From Aquimarina spinulae (GTDB lineage Bacteria > Bacteroidota > Bacteroidia > Flavobacteriales > Flavobacteriaceae), in the NCBI RefSeq assembly GCF_943373825.1, contig NZ_CALSBP010000002.1, positions 1,849,501-1,913,500 on the forward strand: 64,000 nt of DNA. Direction: 5' to 3'. Made by a program: the position numbers and the translations under genes. Positions 44,423 through 54,360 of the stretch are shown one piece after another. Position 1 is the stretch's first letter; each line of letters starts with the position of its first letter. Under the pieces are notes generated by a model. That model was not told the DNA's origin. It worked only from the letters and a program-made list of their open reading frames with translations, and ran no database searches.

Positions 44423-45601
44423 TTATTTAAAAGCAGGCATTCCGGTAATATCCATTCCTGTAATTAGTAAATGTATATCGTGTGTTCCTTCATAGGTAAT
44501 CACACTTTCGAGGTTCATCATATGACGCATGATACTATACTCACCAGTGATTCCCATTCCACCAAGAATTTGCCTGGCTTCTCTTGCGATATTAATCGCC
44601 ATTTCTACATTATTACGTTTTGCCATAGAGATTTGTGCACTAGTAGCTTTACCCTCATTACGCAACACTCCTAATCGCCATGCTAATAATTGTGCTTTGG
44701 TGATTTCTGTAATCATTTCTGCCAGTTTCTTTTGTTGTAATTGGGTTGCTCCAATAGGTTTATCAAACTGAACGCGTTCTTTTGCATATCTTAAAGCAGT
44801 ATCATAGCAATCCATAGCCGCACCAATTGCACCCCAGGCAATACCATATCGTGCAGAATCCAAACATCCCAGTGGTGCACCAAGACCACTTTTACCCGGT
44901 AATATATTTTCTTTTGGCACTTTTACATTATCAAAGATTAACTCTCCTGTTGCAGATGCACGAAGCGACCATTTATTATGTGTCTCTGGAGTTGTAAATC
45001 CTTCCATACCACGTTCTACTACAAGGCCATGGATTCTTCCTTCTTCATTTTTTGCCCAAACCACTGCAATATCAGCAAAAGGTGCATTAGAAATCCAAAG
45101 TTTAGCACCATTAAGCAAGTAATGATCTCCATTATCTTTAAAATTAGTAGTCATCCCACTAGGGTTTGATCCATGATCTGGTTCTGTAAGACCAAAACAT
45201 CCAATAAATTCTCCAGATGCCAGCTTAGGTAAATACTTTTTTCGTTGTTCTTCAGAGCCGTATTTCCAAATTGGATACATCACCAATGAAGATTGTACAG
45301 AAGATGTAGATCGTACTCCAGAATCTCCTCGCTCTATCTCCTGCATAATCAAACCATAGCTAATCTGATCTAATCCAGCACCACCATACTCTTCGGGTAT
45401 ATAAGGCCCAAATGCTCCTATCTCTGCAAGTCCTTTAATAATCTGTGTAGGGAATTCTGCTCGCTGTGCAAAATCTTCTATAATAGGAGATACTTCGCGT
45501 TTTACCCAACTACGAGCAGCATCACGAACCATTTTATGTTCATCACTTAATAATTCGTCAATTTGGTAATAATCTGGTGCCTGGAATAAATCTGGTTTCA
45601 T
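44423..45601 (-). CDS. Glutaryl-CoA dehydrogenase-like acyl-CoA dehydrogenase
   Basis: A 392-aa acyl-CoA dehydrogenase. FAD/substrate segments: CFGLTEPDHGSNPSGM, LNGAKLWISNAPFADI, VQFDKPIGATQLQQKKLAEM; the catalytic base is E371 in VITYEGTHDIHLLITG. The EGTHDIH form together with RSTSSVQSSLVMYPI (the Arg that binds the distal carboxylate) marks the glutaryl-CoA group, which oxidises and decarboxylates glutaryl-CoA to crotonyl-CoA in lysine and tryptophan breakdown. It has a good promoter at 45643. Confidence 0.9.
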   Translation of the reverse strand: MKPDLFQAPDYYQIDELLSDEHKMVRDAARSWVKREVSPIIEDFAQRAEFPTQIIKGLAEIGAFGPYIPEEYGGAGLDQISYGLIMQEIERGDSGVRSTSSVQSSLVMYPIWKYGSEEQRKKYLPKLASGEFIGCFGLTEPDHGSNPSGMTTNFKDNGDHYLLNGAKLWISNAPFADIAVVWAKNEEGRIHGLVVERGMEGFTTPETHNKWSLRASATGELIFDNVKVPKENILPGKSGLGAPLGCLDSARYGIAWGAIGAAMDCYDTALRYAKERVQFDKPIGATQLQQKKLAEMITEITKAQLLAWRLGVLRNEGKATSAQISMAKRNNVEMAINIAREARQILGGMGITGEYSIMRHMMNLESVITYEGTHDIHLLITGMDITGMPAFK

Positions 45602-46042
45602 TTTTTAAAATATTTTCTAAATTACTGCATATAAGTGCAAAACAAATGTAGGTAATGCTAAAAAAGCAAGCAATTTTTTTGACATTTTTAAAGAGATTGA
45701 TCATTCTCTTATTACATTTAATATTTTTTGACCAAAAAGACATCCAAATACGTTACTTTATTGTATTCATTTCAATAACAAAAGTCAATTTAGTTTTTAC
45801 AGAGGTTAAAATTAATCGTATCTGTCTACCAAAAAATTTGTGTATAATTTCCGCAGTTCACCTCTTTTTTCTACACAAACAAGACCACTTAAAAGAGAAA
45901 ATATCTACTCAATAAACACATAAACAATTGTTTATCAGTTACCTACACTTAAAACAATCTCTCTTGTTTCTTCTGGCATAATTATTCTATATATAAATAC
46001 ATAATAGCATTAAAATTTATTAAAACTAAAATTATAATAACA
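45602..46042. other. Gene-free gap with divergent promoters
   Basis: This 441-base gap holds the promoter of the acyl-CoA dehydrogenase gene near its left end and presumably that of the small secreted protein at its right. An 86-codon reading frame (45655-45915) lacks protein-like composition and was not accepted. Confidence 0.5.
45643..45673 (-). promoter_or_regulatory. Promoter of the glutaryl-CoA dehydrogenase-like gene
   Basis: On the minus strand TTG (45671-45673) and TACATTTG (45643-45650) are 20 bases apart, 41 bases upstream of the start codon. Confidence 0.6.
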
Positions 46043-46360
46043 ATGAAAAATTTATTTGTATTACCGGTATTAGCTTTTGGACTATTAGTAGGAACTCAAA
46101 ACATGAATGCTCAGGAAGTAGCTTCTAATGATGATACAGAAGTAATTACTCCTGTTCAGGAAAAATATATAGATCTAGCTGTAGAAAACTTACCTCAACC
46201 TGTTCTTGATGCAGTTGCAAAAGATTATGCTGGTGCGACTATCAAAAGTGCTGGAGCTAAAGAAGATGCTTCAGAATTTAGATTAATATTGAAACAAGGT
46301 GATAAGGAAATGGAAGTTTTCTGTGATGCTGATGGAAAATGGATCTCTAAAAAGGGATAA
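46043..46360 (+). CDS. Small secreted PepSY-like protein
   Basis: A 105-aa protein with signal peptide MKNLFVLPVLAFGLLVGTQNMNAQ. The mature part, about 80 residues, has the shape of the Bacteroidota PepSY-like (DUF2874) domain: LPQPVLDAVAKDYAGATIKSAGAKEDASEFRLILKQGDKEMEVFCDADGKWISKKG, with the usual start (LPxxVxxxxxxxYxGxxI) and end (FDxDGKWI). Such proteins are periplasmic and of unknown function; some resemble beta-lactamase-inhibitor folds. It stands alone with a terminator at 46434. Confidence 0.8.
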   Translation: MKNLFVLPVLAFGLLVGTQNMNAQEVASNDDTEVITPVQEKYIDLAVENLPQPVLDAVAKDYAGATIKSAGAKEDASEFRLILKQGDKEMEVFCDADGKWISKKG

Positions 46361-46433
46361 ACCTTTAATGGTATATAAGAAAAGGTTTAATTTATTGGTG
46401 ATATAAATTAAACTGTAGAGTGATTGAATTTAG

Positions 46434-46463
46434 AAAAAGGAAGATGTAAGTCTTCCTTTTTTT
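46434..46463 (+). terminator. Terminator after the PepSY-like gene
   Basis: AAAAAGGAAGA / TCTTCCTTTTT, perfect 11-base arms with a 6-base loop and a T run; it may also serve the convergent methyltransferase gene. Confidence 0.88.
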
Positions 46464-46468
46464 ATGAA

Positions 46469-47182
46469 TTACATTTTTAGATAAAATGCCTTAGTAAGGT
46501 TTATATATGCATCTGTATAGTGATGTCGTTTCGTTTCTATGACCAATTCATTAGCTTCAAAATTCATTTGATCCCGACCAAATAACAACAAGCTTCTTTT
46601 TATTTCTGAAGCTGGTGTTCCTTTTACTCTTGTGATTTTTTGCGGAAACAAATTTACCTGTGCAGCTATATCAATAGCACGTATTTCTTCTTTATATGGG
46701 ATAATCATTGCAAATTTCCCTTTATGCGATAACAGTTTTGATGCTCCGATTAAAAGATGTTCAAAAGGAAGAGCATCTTCGAATCTAGCCATATCTCGTT
46801 TGATATCCGACGTTTTATAGTCCTCTGCATAAAATGGGGGATTACTGATTAGCAAGTCGTATTGATCGTCAATTTCTGATACAAACTCCTGAAAAGAGGC
46901 ATGATAACAAAACAATCTGTCTCCCCAGGGCGATGCCTCAAAATTTTCGACAGCTTGCTCATAAGCATCTACATCAATTTCTATAGCGTCGATCACTTCT
47001 GCCTGAGAACGTTGTGCTGTCATTAAAGCTATGATTCCTGTTCCTGCTCCTATATCAAGAATTGAGGTTACAGTATCATTAATAGGAACCCAGGCTCCAA
47101 GCAGGACTCCATCTGTACCTATTTTCATGGCACATCGATCTTGATGAACCGTAAAGTCTTTAAATACAAAAGGCTTAGTCAT
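46469..47182 (-). CDS. trmN6: tRNA1(Val) (adenine(37)-N6)-methyltransferase
   Basis: A 237-aa N6-adenine methyltransferase: VFKDFTVHQDRCAMKIGTDGVLLGAW at the N terminus, SAM motif ILDIGAGTGIIALMTAQRS, and the catalytic NPPF in LLISNPPFYAEDYKTSD. This combination is that of YfiC/TrmN6, which methylates A37 of tRNA-Val. It is the third gene after rpsP and rimM (32 bases after rimM), so it should be expressed with translation genes. Confidence 0.92.
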   Translation of the reverse strand: MTKPFVFKDFTVHQDRCAMKIGTDGVLLGAWVPINDTVTSILDIGAGTGIIALMTAQRSQAEVIDAIEIDVDAYEQAVENFEASPWGDRLFCYHASFQEFVSEIDDQYDLLISNPPFYAEDYKTSDIKRDMARFEDALPFEHLLIGASKLLSHKGKFAMIIPYKEEIRAIDIAAQVNLFPQKITRVKGTPASEIKRSLLLFGRDQMNFEANELVIETKRHHYTDAYINLTKAFYLKM

Positions 47183-47214
47183 ACTATTAATATCTATCGG
47201 GATGTAAAATAAGA

Positions 47215-47739
47215 TTAAAGGTACAAATCAATGAGTCCTTCGGGAGTACGAACTGTAATCGTTTTCGACTCTCTATCAATTTTATCAATAAATTCATCAT
47301 TCATAGGAATAAGAATCTCGACACCATTACGATCAACCTCGAATAAAGCCTGAGCGGTTGTATCATTAATAGCTTTAATGACTCCTACTTCTCCAAAAAC
47401 AGTATCAATAATAGTAAAACCAATTATTTCGTGATAATAAAACTGAGTTCCTTCAAGTTTTGGTAATAATGTAAGTGGTAAGTACAGTTCTGCTTTCATG
47501 AGATCGTCTGCATCTTCTTCAGCATCTATATCCTCAAATTTTATACGTAGTAAATCACTTTTATGGAGTGAACATTTTTCAATAAAAAATGGAACCAGAT
47601 TATTGTTATAGTTAACAAATACTGATTCCATTTTCGTATAACTTTCGGGCTCATCGGTATCTAATTTAACCAATACCTCACCCCTAAAGCTAAATTTACT
47701 TACGATTTTACCTAGATAGAAGCATTCTTCTTTCTTCAT
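47215..47739 (-). CDS. rimM: Ribosome maturation factor RimM
   Basis: From the ATG at 47739 (a TTG lies two codons upstream) this is 174 aa, the usual RimM length. The N-terminal RimM domain (ECFYLGKIVSKFSFRGEVLVKL) and the C-terminal PRC barrel (YYHEIIGFTIID..GEVGVIKAIND..ALFEV..EILIPM) are both complete. RimM helps assemble the 30S head around S19 and 16S rRNA. It lies 14 bases after rpsP, its usual neighbour. Confidence 0.94.
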   Translation of the reverse strand: MKKEECFYLGKIVSKFSFRGEVLVKLDTDEPESYTKMESVFVNYNNNLVPFFIEKCSLHKSDLLRIKFEDIDAEEDADDLMKAELYLPLTLLPKLEGTQFYYHEIIGFTIIDTVFGEVGVIKAINDTTAQALFEVDRNGVEILIPMNDEFIDKIDRESKTITVRTPEGLIDLYL

Positions 47740-47753
47740 CGTCAATAATGCAA

Positions 47754-48299
47754 CTATTCTTCTTCGTTGCTAGCTTTTTCTGTTACCTCTGCTTCAGCAA
47801 CTTCTTCAGTAGCAGCTTCTTCCGCTTCAGCAGCAGTTTCTTCAACTTCTTCAGCTTTTGCTGCAGCTTCACGTTTAGCATTTACTTCTTTCTCTGCTTC
47901 CAAAGCTTTAGCTTTTGCCGCCGCTTCAGCCTTTGCTAATACATCTTTCTTTGCATCAACAGATCCTTCTTTTTCAGATACCCAAGCTTGGTATTTTTCT
48001 TCAGCTTGTTCTTCTGTTAAAGCACCTTTTCTTACTCCACCAGCAAGGTGATTTTTTAATAATGCTCCTTTATAAGATAAGATAGCTTTTGCAGTATCAG
48101 TTGGTTGCGCACCATTCTGCAACCACTTTACAGCTCCATCAATATCTAAGTCAATACTTGCAGGATTTACATTAGGATTATAAGTTCCTAATTTTTCAAG
48201 AAATCTACCATCTCTTTTTGATCTAGCATCTGCTGCTACGATCCAGTAAAAAGGCTTCCCTTTTTTACCATGTCTCTGTAATCTAATTTTAACAGGCAT
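47754..48299 (-). CDS. rpsP: 30S ribosomal protein S16 with acidic C-terminal extension
   Basis: The first 80 or so residues are a standard S16 ([43 protein letters not shown]). The protein goes on to 181 residues, about twice the usual size, with a tail of Ala, Glu and Lys ([40 protein letters not shown]...), expected to be a long helix. Such tails are normal for S16 in Bacteroidota; their function is not known. It heads the operon rpsP-rimM-trmN6 and has a promoter at 48345. Confidence 0.96.
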   Translation of the reverse strand: MPVKIRLQRHGKKGKPFYWIVAADARSKRDGRFLEKLGTYNPNVNPASIDLDIDGAVKWLQNGAQPTDTAKAILSYKGALLKNHLAGGVRKGALTEEQAEEKYQAWVSEKEGSVDAKKDVLAKAEAAAKAKALEAEKEVNAKREAAAKAEEVEETAAEAEEAATEEVAEAEVTEKASNEEE

Positions 48300-48344
48300 A
48301 TAAATTAATTTTTGGGTACTCGACCCTGTTCATAATTAAGGGCG

Positions 48345-48352
48345 CAAAGGTA
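48345..48352 (-). promoter_or_regulatory. -7 box of the rpsP operon
   Basis: TACCTTTG on the minus strand fits TAnnTTTG, 46 bases upstream of the rpsP start. The -33 box (TTG, 22-base spacer) is weak. Confidence 0.5.
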
Positions 48353-48551
48353 ACTATTTTTAATCAATTCGAATCAACAAATAAAAGTTTATTCTCTGTA
48401 AAATAATCATTTATAGAAATAATATACAAAAAAGCAGGTTTACAAACTCTGTTTTTATGATAAAAAACACTTCTTAATCCCGTATTTTATTAGGACAAAA
48501 TGATATTTTGTGTATTTCATCGATAAAATATGCTTTTTTTCGATGAAAAAA

Positions 48552-48582
48552 TTGTTTTCTTAATATTTTCATCTTATGTTTG
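48552..48582 (+). promoter_or_regulatory. Promoter of the 279-aa lipoprotein gene
   Basis: TTG (48552-48554) and TATGTTTG (48575-48582) are 20 bases apart, 60 bases upstream of the start codon. Confidence 0.6.
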
Positions 48583-48642
48583 TAGGTGTAAACATGTTTT
48601 TACGGTTTTTCCGTAAGAAAATCATACTAAAGCCCCAAGCCT

Positions 48643-49482
48643 ATGATTAAAAAAATTACCCCTCTATTGGCAGTAATCTGCCTTTTTTTAACTTCATGCT
48701 CTACAGATATCGAAATAAACACACCTGCTTTACAAGCAAAAATTGATGGTGAGTTATTTAGATCATCTATTAAAAAAGCTGTTATTTATGAAGATGGTAC
48801 ATTAGTAATATCAGGAAGCTCGGGAGACAAATCGATAAGCTTTACGACTACATCTACTAATATCGGAACGTATAAGACAGCTCTTCAAACTATAAGCAAG
48901 GTTAGTTTTCAAAAAAATCAAACAAAATTCATTTCTAAAGACGGAGAAACCGAAGGCGAAGTGTCGATAACAGAAATATATAACAATGAAATTTCTGGTA
49001 ATTTTCATTTTAAAGACCTTAAAGATGACAATGGTAATCCAGTAGATTTTAATAATGGATGGTTTTATAGATTACCATTAGAAAATGGTACAATTGAAGA
49101 AGAGGTAACTCAAGAAATTAACCCTTGTTTGCTTAATGCATCTTTAACTGCCTTGGTGAATAATACAGAAATGATTACTGATAATCATACTGCCAAATTA
49201 TTTGGTGTAGATGATGCTTCTATTCTCATTACTGCTACCAATGAAACCGAAGAAGTAAATATTGTGTTTATGGCTAATGTAGCACCAGGCACATACCCAT
49301 TAACCGGATCTGGAAATTATAGTGCTTCTTACGAAGTAAATAATGATAAGTCCTCTGCATTGTCAGGAACTCTTATTATTACGAGTCACGATATCGAAAC
49401 CAAATGTATTAGTGGAAGTTTTGAATTTGAAACCAGAAGTGGTTCTCAAATATCACAAGGTTCCTTTGATTTTGGTTATTAA
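48643..49482 (+). CDS. Lipoprotein of unknown function with two related modules
   Basis: A 279-aa protein with lipobox CLFLTSCST (Cys at about 19). Two halves look alike: residues 28-150 (LQAKIDGELFRSS...LVISGSSGDKSISFTTTSTNIGTYKT...SKDGETEGEVSITEIYNNEISGNFHFKDL) and 160-279 (LNASLTALVNNTEMI...ILITATNETEEVNIVFMANVAPGTYPL...SGTLIITSHDIETKCISGSFEFET). Both end with a strand pair (EISGNFHF / CISGSFEF). This is the form of the DUF6252-type lipoproteins of Flavobacteria. Function unknown. Confidence 0.8.
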   Translation: MIKKITPLLAVICLFLTSCSTDIEINTPALQAKIDGELFRSSIKKAVIYEDGTLVISGSSGDKSISFTTTSTNIGTYKTALQTISKVSFQKNQTKFISKDGETEGEVSITEIYNNEISGNFHFKDLKDDNGNPVDFNNGWFYRLPLENGTIEEEVTQEINPCLLNASLTALVNNTEMITDNHTAKLFGVDDASILITATNETEEVNIVFMANVAPGTYPLTGSGNYSASYEVNNDKSSALSGTLIITSHDIETKCISGSFEFETRSGSQISQGSFDFGY

Positions 49483-49525
49483 TATTTATTACCCCTAAAT
49501 AATTACCCTACTCGACTTTGCTCAT

Positions 49526-49559
49526 AAAAAGCGATCATTTATGAAATGATCGCTTTTTT
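49526..49559 (+). terminator. Terminator after the 279-aa lipoprotein gene
   Basis: AAAAAGCGATCATTT pairs with AAATGATCGCTTTTT around a 3-base loop; T run on the right. Confidence 0.92.
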
Positions 49560-49698
49560 CATACACCTACCTTCTTGTATCGATAACACATAAAACTATA
49601 GTTAATAATTCTGAATAACTTTTCGAAAATCGAAGTGTCATTTTGGTTATTTTTGAAAGTCCTTTGTAAGGGATAATTTTCTTGAAACACTTCTTTTT

Positions 49699-52600
49699 AT
49701 GTACTTAGTCTTTGATACTGAAACCACAGGTTTACCCAAACGATGGGATGCCCCTATTAGCGATACCGATAACTGGCCAAGATGTATACAAATCGCATGG
49801 CAGTTACACGACGCTATGGGAAACTGTATCGAACATCAAGATTACCTGGTACAACCTGATGGGTTTAATATCCCATATGATGCAGAAAAAATTCATGGTA
49901 TTTCGACTGAGTTAGCAACACAAGACGGGATTACACTACAAGAAGTATTAGATAAATTTAATATCGCCCTATCCAAAACCAAATTTGTTGTCGGACAAAA
50001 TGTTGGATTTGATGTTAATATTATGGGCGCAGAATTCTACCGCCTTGGCCTAGAAAATAATTTACAGGAGCTTCCTGTTTTGGATACTTGTACCGAAGTC
50101 ACGGCAGAATTATGCCAAATCCCAGGAGGTCGTGGAGGAAAATTTAAACTCCCTACACTTACAGAACTTCATCAGCACCTATTTGGTACCGCTTTTGGCG
50201 AAGCACATAACGCTACTGCCGATGTAGAAGCTACTACCCGATGTTTTCTTGAATTGATTCGTAAACAAATTTTTACCATTGAAGAACTTGATGTAGCACC
50301 AGATTATTTTCAAAATTTCGTAGAGGCTAATCCTCAAACGATTCAGCTAATAGGTTTAAAACACATAAATCTCAAAAAGGCTTCTCAAAAAATCCAGGAA
50401 GCTCTTACAAAAAAAGGAGATTCTGACTTATCTCAACAAGAGATCGATGATAATATTGCTGTTCTGGATAAAGTTGACTTTGCCCATCTGCATAATCATA
50501 CTCAGTTCTCGGTATTACAATCAACAACCAGTATCCCTGATTTAATAAAAGTGGCTGCACAACATAAGATGAATGCTGTCGCCATGACAGACCATGCCAA
50601 TATGATGGGAGCTTTTCATTTTGTTCAGGGGGTCTCTAATCACAATAAAGCTGTAAAAGCAGCTAATGCTGAAGCAATAGAAAATGAACAAGAACCCGAA
50701 GGGATAGAAATGAAGCCTATCGTAGGCTGTGAATTCTTTGTTTGCGAAAATCACACAGATAAATCCAGAAAAGATAACGGATATCAAATAGTACTGTTAG
50801 CCAAAAACAAAAACGGGTATCACAATCTGGCCAAAATGTCTTCTACCGCTTTTGTTAATGGATTTTATTATGTTCCCAGGATTGACAAAGAAGTCATTAA
50901 ACAATACAAAGAAGATATTATTGTTCTTACCGGAAACTTGTATGGTGAAGTTCCTAGTAAAGTGCTCAATATTGGAGAAAAACAAGCTGAAGAAGCATTA
51001 CTATGGTGGCATCAGGAATTCGGAGATGATCTCTATATCGAGATTATGCGGCATAACCAAGAAGATGAAAATAGAGTAAACCAGGTATTGGTTCAATTTG
51101 CAAAAAAACACAACATTAAACTCGTTGCCTCTAACAACACATATTACTGCGAAAAAGAAGATGCTAATGCCCATGATATTCTTTTATGTGTAAAAGACGG
51201 AGAAAAACAAGCCACCCCTATTGGTCGTGGCAGGGGGTATCGATACGGGTTACCCAATCAAGAATACTATTTTAAGCCTCAGGAAGAGATGAAAAGTCTT
51301 TTTAAAGACTTACCTGAAGCCATCATAAACATTCAGGAAGTTGTAGATAAAATAGAACCTTTTGAGCTTGCCAGAGATGTATTGTTACCAGCTTTTGATA
51401 TCCCAGAAGAGTTTCAATCTGAAGAAGATTTAATCGATGGCGGCAAACGAGGGGAAAATGCATATCTACGACATATCACCTATGAGGGTGCGAAGATTCG
51501 TTACAATGAAATTACCCCTGAAATAGATGAACGTCTGGATTTTGAATTAAAAGTAATCGAAAAAACCGGATATCCGGGATATTTCCTGATTGTAGAAGAC
51601 TTTATTCGTGCCGCCCGGGATATGGGAGTCTCTGTAGGGCCTGGTCGTGGATCGGCAGCAGGGTCGGCAGTAGCTTATTGTCTGTGGATCACTAATCTCG
51701 ACCCTATTAAATACGACTTACTTTTTGAGCGTTTCTTAAATCCAGATCGTGTAAGTATGCCCGATATTGATATTGATTTTGATGATGAAGGTCGAGGTCG
51801 TGTTATGGATTATGTAATCGAAAAATACGGCGCAAATCAGGTAGCACAGATCATTACTTATGGTACAATGGCAGCAAAATCCTCTATACGAGATACTGCA
51901 CGAGTACTAGACCTTCCTCTTGGTGATGCAGATCGCATTGCAAAGCTTATTCCTAACATGTCGAAACTCGGAAAGATTTTTGGTGTGGACGAGGCTATAT
52001 TAAAGAAAAAATTTAGAAGTGATGAGTTAGAAAAAGTTAACGAACTCCTTAATATTGCCGAAGGTAGTGACCTTGAAGCAGAAACACTTAACCAGGCCAG
52101 AGTATTAGAAGGCTCTGTTAGAAACACGGGAATTCATGCCTGCGGTGTTATTATCACACCAGACGACATTACCAAATTTGTCCCTGTAGCATTAGCTAAG
52201 GATTCTGATATGTACTGCACACAGTTTGATAACTCTGTGGTAGAAAACGCAGGGTTACTAAAAATGGATTTCCTGGGGTTAAAAACACTAACCCTGATTA
52301 AGGACACCGTTAAGATTGTAAAAGCAAAGCATGGAGTAGAATTAGATCCCGAAAATTTCCCTCTTGACGACGAAGAAACCTATGCTCTTTTCCAAAGAGG
52401 AGAAACTGTTGGGGTGTTCCAATATGAATCTCCCGGGATGCAAAAATACATGAAGGAACTTAAGCCTACTGTTTTTGCCGATCTTATTGCAATGAATGCC
52501 TTGTATCGCCCTGGACCATTAGAATATATACCTAGTTTTATCAATAGAAAACACGGTACAGAAGAAATCATTTATGACCTCGAAGCTTGCGAAGAGTACT

Positions 52601-54084
52601 TAAAAGAAACTTACGGAATTACAGTATATCAAGAGCAGGTGATGTTGCTTTCGCAAAAGCTGGCAAATTTCACCAAAGGTGAAGCCGATGTACTTCGTAA
52701 AGCAATGGGTAAAAAACAAAAAGCCGTACTTGATAAGATGAAGCCTAAGTTTATAAAACAAGCTTCAGAAAAAGGCCATGCAGAAGACAAACTAGAAAAA
52801 ATATGGAAAGACTGGGAAGCTTTTGCTGCTTACGCATTTAATAAATCTCACTCTACCTGCTATGCCTGGATTGCATACCAGACAGCATATCTTAAAGCAC
52901 ATTATCCTGCAGAATATATGGCTGCCGTACTGTCTAATAACATGAACGATATCAAACAGGTTACTTTCTTTATGGAAGAATGTAAACGCATGAAGCTAGA
53001 TGTTCTTGGACCCGATGTAAATGAATCCTACCGTAAATTTTCGGTAAACAAAGATGGGGCCGTTCGTTTTGGAATGGGAGCCATTAAAGGAGTAGGAACT
53101 GGCGCTGTAGCCACCATAGTAGAAAGCCGAAAAGAAGATGGACCATACAGATCAATCTTTGACCTAGCTAAACGTATCGATCTTAGAGCAGCTAACAAAA
53201 AAGCATTTGAAAGCTTAGCTTTGGCAGGAGGTTTTGATTCCTTTTCTGAAACCCATAGAGGACAATATTTTCATGAAGAAGGAGATGGCGTCACTTTCTT
53301 AGAAAAAGCAGTACGATATGGATCCAAATTTCAGGAAAGTGAAAATTCTTCGCAAGTTAGTTTATTTGGAGAATCGAGCGATGTACAAATCCCAGAACCC
53401 ATTGTACCGCCCTGTGAAGAATGGGGAACAATGGAAAAACTAGCCCGTGAAAAAGAAGTAGTAGGAATATATCTCTCTGGTCATCCGCTAGATGATTTTA
53501 AATATGAAATGAAATATTTCTGTAATGGTACCTTGCTTAATTTTGCAGATCTCGAAAGCAACATTAATCGTGAAATTTCTTTTGGAGGAGTGATTTCTAA
53601 CGTAGAACATCGCACATCTAAAAACGGTAAAGGCTGGGCTACATTTGTGATAGAAGATTATAATACAGCCCATGAATTCAGAATTTTTGGTGAAGAGTAT
53701 TTAAAACACCGTCCTTTCCTGGTCAAAAGTACATTTGTATACGCCAAAGCTTTTATTAAAGAAGGTTGGGTAAATCGTGATACAGGTAAAAAAGGGGATC
53801 CCAGGATACAGTTTAATAGTTTCCAACTACTACACGATGTGATGGAAACCTACGCAAGAAAGCTTACAATTCAAATGGATATTAATGAACTTTCTGATTC
53901 TAGAATAGACAACCTAAAAGAATTACTAACAGAGCATTCTGGAAATCACACACTTAATTTTGTAATCTACGAAATGGCCGAGCAATTAAAACTGCACATG
54001 CCTAGTCGAAAACAAAAAGTAAACATTTCTCAAGAATTACTCGTAGCTCTTGAAGATGAATCTATCTATTATAAGTTAAATTAA
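49699..54084 (+). CDS. dnaE: DNA polymerase III alpha subunit with fused N-terminal 3'-5' exonuclease
   Basis: A 1461-aa polymerase. Residues 1-195 are a DEDDh exonuclease (FDTETTG with D6 and E8, VGQNVGFDVNIMG, AHNATADVE). The PHP domain begins FAHLHNHTQFSVLQ (about 255). The palm has PDIDIDFDDEGRGRV, with catalytic Asp at 689 and 691. QVSLF at 1219 fits a sliding-clamp binding site. An OB domain follows (EISFGGVISNVEHRTSKNGKGWATFVIED). The exonuclease fused to DnaE is the Bacteroidota form, replacing a separate DnaQ. A possible -7 box (TATTTTTG) is at 49648. Confidence 0.97.
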   Translation: MYLVFDTETTGLPKRWDAPISDTDNWPRCIQIAWQLHDAMGNCIEHQDYLVQPDGFNIPYDAEKIHGISTELATQDGITLQEVLDKFNIALSKTKFVVGQNVGFDVNIMGAEFYRLGLENNLQELPVLDTCTEVTAELCQIPGGRGGKFKLPTLTELHQHLFGTAFGEAHNATADVEATTRCFLELIRKQIFTIEELDVAPDYFQNFVEANPQTIQLIGLKHINLKKASQKIQEALTKKGDSDLSQQEIDDNIAVLDKVDFAHLHNHTQFSVLQSTTSIPDLIKVAAQHKMNAVAMTDHANMMGAFHFVQGVSNHNKAVKAANAEAIENEQEPEGIEMKPIVGCEFFVCENHTDKSRKDNGYQIVLLAKNKNGYHNLAKMSSTAFVNGFYYVPRIDKEVIKQYKEDIIVLTGNLYGEVPSKVLNIGEKQAEEALLWWHQEFGDDLYIEIMRHNQEDENRVNQVLVQFAKKHNIKLVASNNTYYCEKEDANAHDILLCVKDGEKQATPIGRGRGYRYGLPNQEYYFKPQEEMKSLFKDLPEAIINIQEVVDKIEPFELARDVLLPAFDIPEEFQSEEDLIDGGKRGENAYLRHITYEGAKIRYNEITPEIDERLDFELKVIEKTGYPGYFLIVEDFIRAARDMGVSVGPGRGSAAGSAVAYCLWITNLDPIKYDLLFERFLNPDRVSMPDIDIDFDDEGRGRVMDYVIEKYGANQVAQIITYGTMAAKSSIRDTARVLDLPLGDADRIAKLIPNMSKLGKIFGVDEAILKKKFRSDELEKVNELLNIAEGSDLEAETLNQARVLEGSVRNTGIHACGVIITPDDITKFVPVALAKDSDMYCTQFDNSVVENAGLLKMDFLGLKTLTLIKDTVKIVKAKHGVELDPENFPLDDEETYALFQRGETVGVFQYESPGMQKYMKELKPTVFADLIAMNALYRPGPLEYIPSFINRKHGTEEIIYDLEACEEYLKETYGITVYQEQVMLLSQKLANFTKGEADVLRKAMGKKQKAVLDKMKPKFIKQASEKGHAEDKLEKIWKDWEAFAAYAFNKSHSTCYAWIAYQTAYLKAHYPAEYMAAVLSNNMNDIKQVTFFMEECKRMKLDVLGPDVNESYRKFSVNKDGAVRFGMGAIKGVGTGAVATIVESRKEDGPYRSIFDLAKRIDLRAANKKAFESLALAGGFDSFSETHRGQYFHEEGDGVTFLEKAVRYGSKFQESENSSQVSLFGESSDVQIPEPIVPPCEEWGTMEKLAREKEVVGIYLSGHPLDDFKYEMKYFCNGTLLNFADLESNINREISFGGVISNVEHRTSKNGKGWATFVIEDYNTAHEFRIFGEEYLKHRPFLVKSTFVYAKAFIKEGWVNRDTGKKGDPRIQFNSFQLLHDVMETYARKLTIQMDINELSDSRIDNLKELLTEHSGNHTLNFVIYEMAEQLKLHMPSRKQKVNISQELLVALEDESIYYKLN

Positions 54085-54360
54085 ACTATATATACGTATA
54101 AGTAGCTTGTGATCTATGAAAAAAACTGATAATGAAAAACCGTTAAGTCGAACATAATTTTCCTATATCTACAAAATTATCAGAAACTTCTTGCTTATTA
54201 CTTTTCTTGTCATAAGTCAAGAATTTTGATTTGAGAACCTATTACATTTGTTGTGAGTATACAACATTACAATAAAGAACATGTACTCAAATAACACCAA
54301 GTACAATTGCTTATAACACTATATAATACACAGCAATTTTGTTAGGTATAAAACTCTGTT

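Larger units (their letters stand above)
48300..48642. other. Divergent promoter region
   Basis: This 343-base gap carries the rpsP promoter (48345, minus strand) and the lipoprotein promoter (48552-48582, plus strand). No ORF and no further repeat is seen. Confidence 0.55.

Noticed and set aside
45655-45915. An 86-codon frame in the gap after the acyl-CoA dehydrogenase gene
   Set aside because: Ile/Leu/Phe-rich translation of AT-rich DNA with no domain, and it lies over the promoter of the minus-strand gene.
47767-48051. A 94-codon plus-strand frame opposite the rpsP tail
   Set aside because: Ser/Ala-rich antisense of the Ala/Glu repeat tail; rpsP is certain.
49699-54084. An intein or other insertion in the long DnaE
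   Set aside because: The length (1461 aa) is fully explained by the N-terminal exonuclease fusion; the polymerase motifs run without a break.
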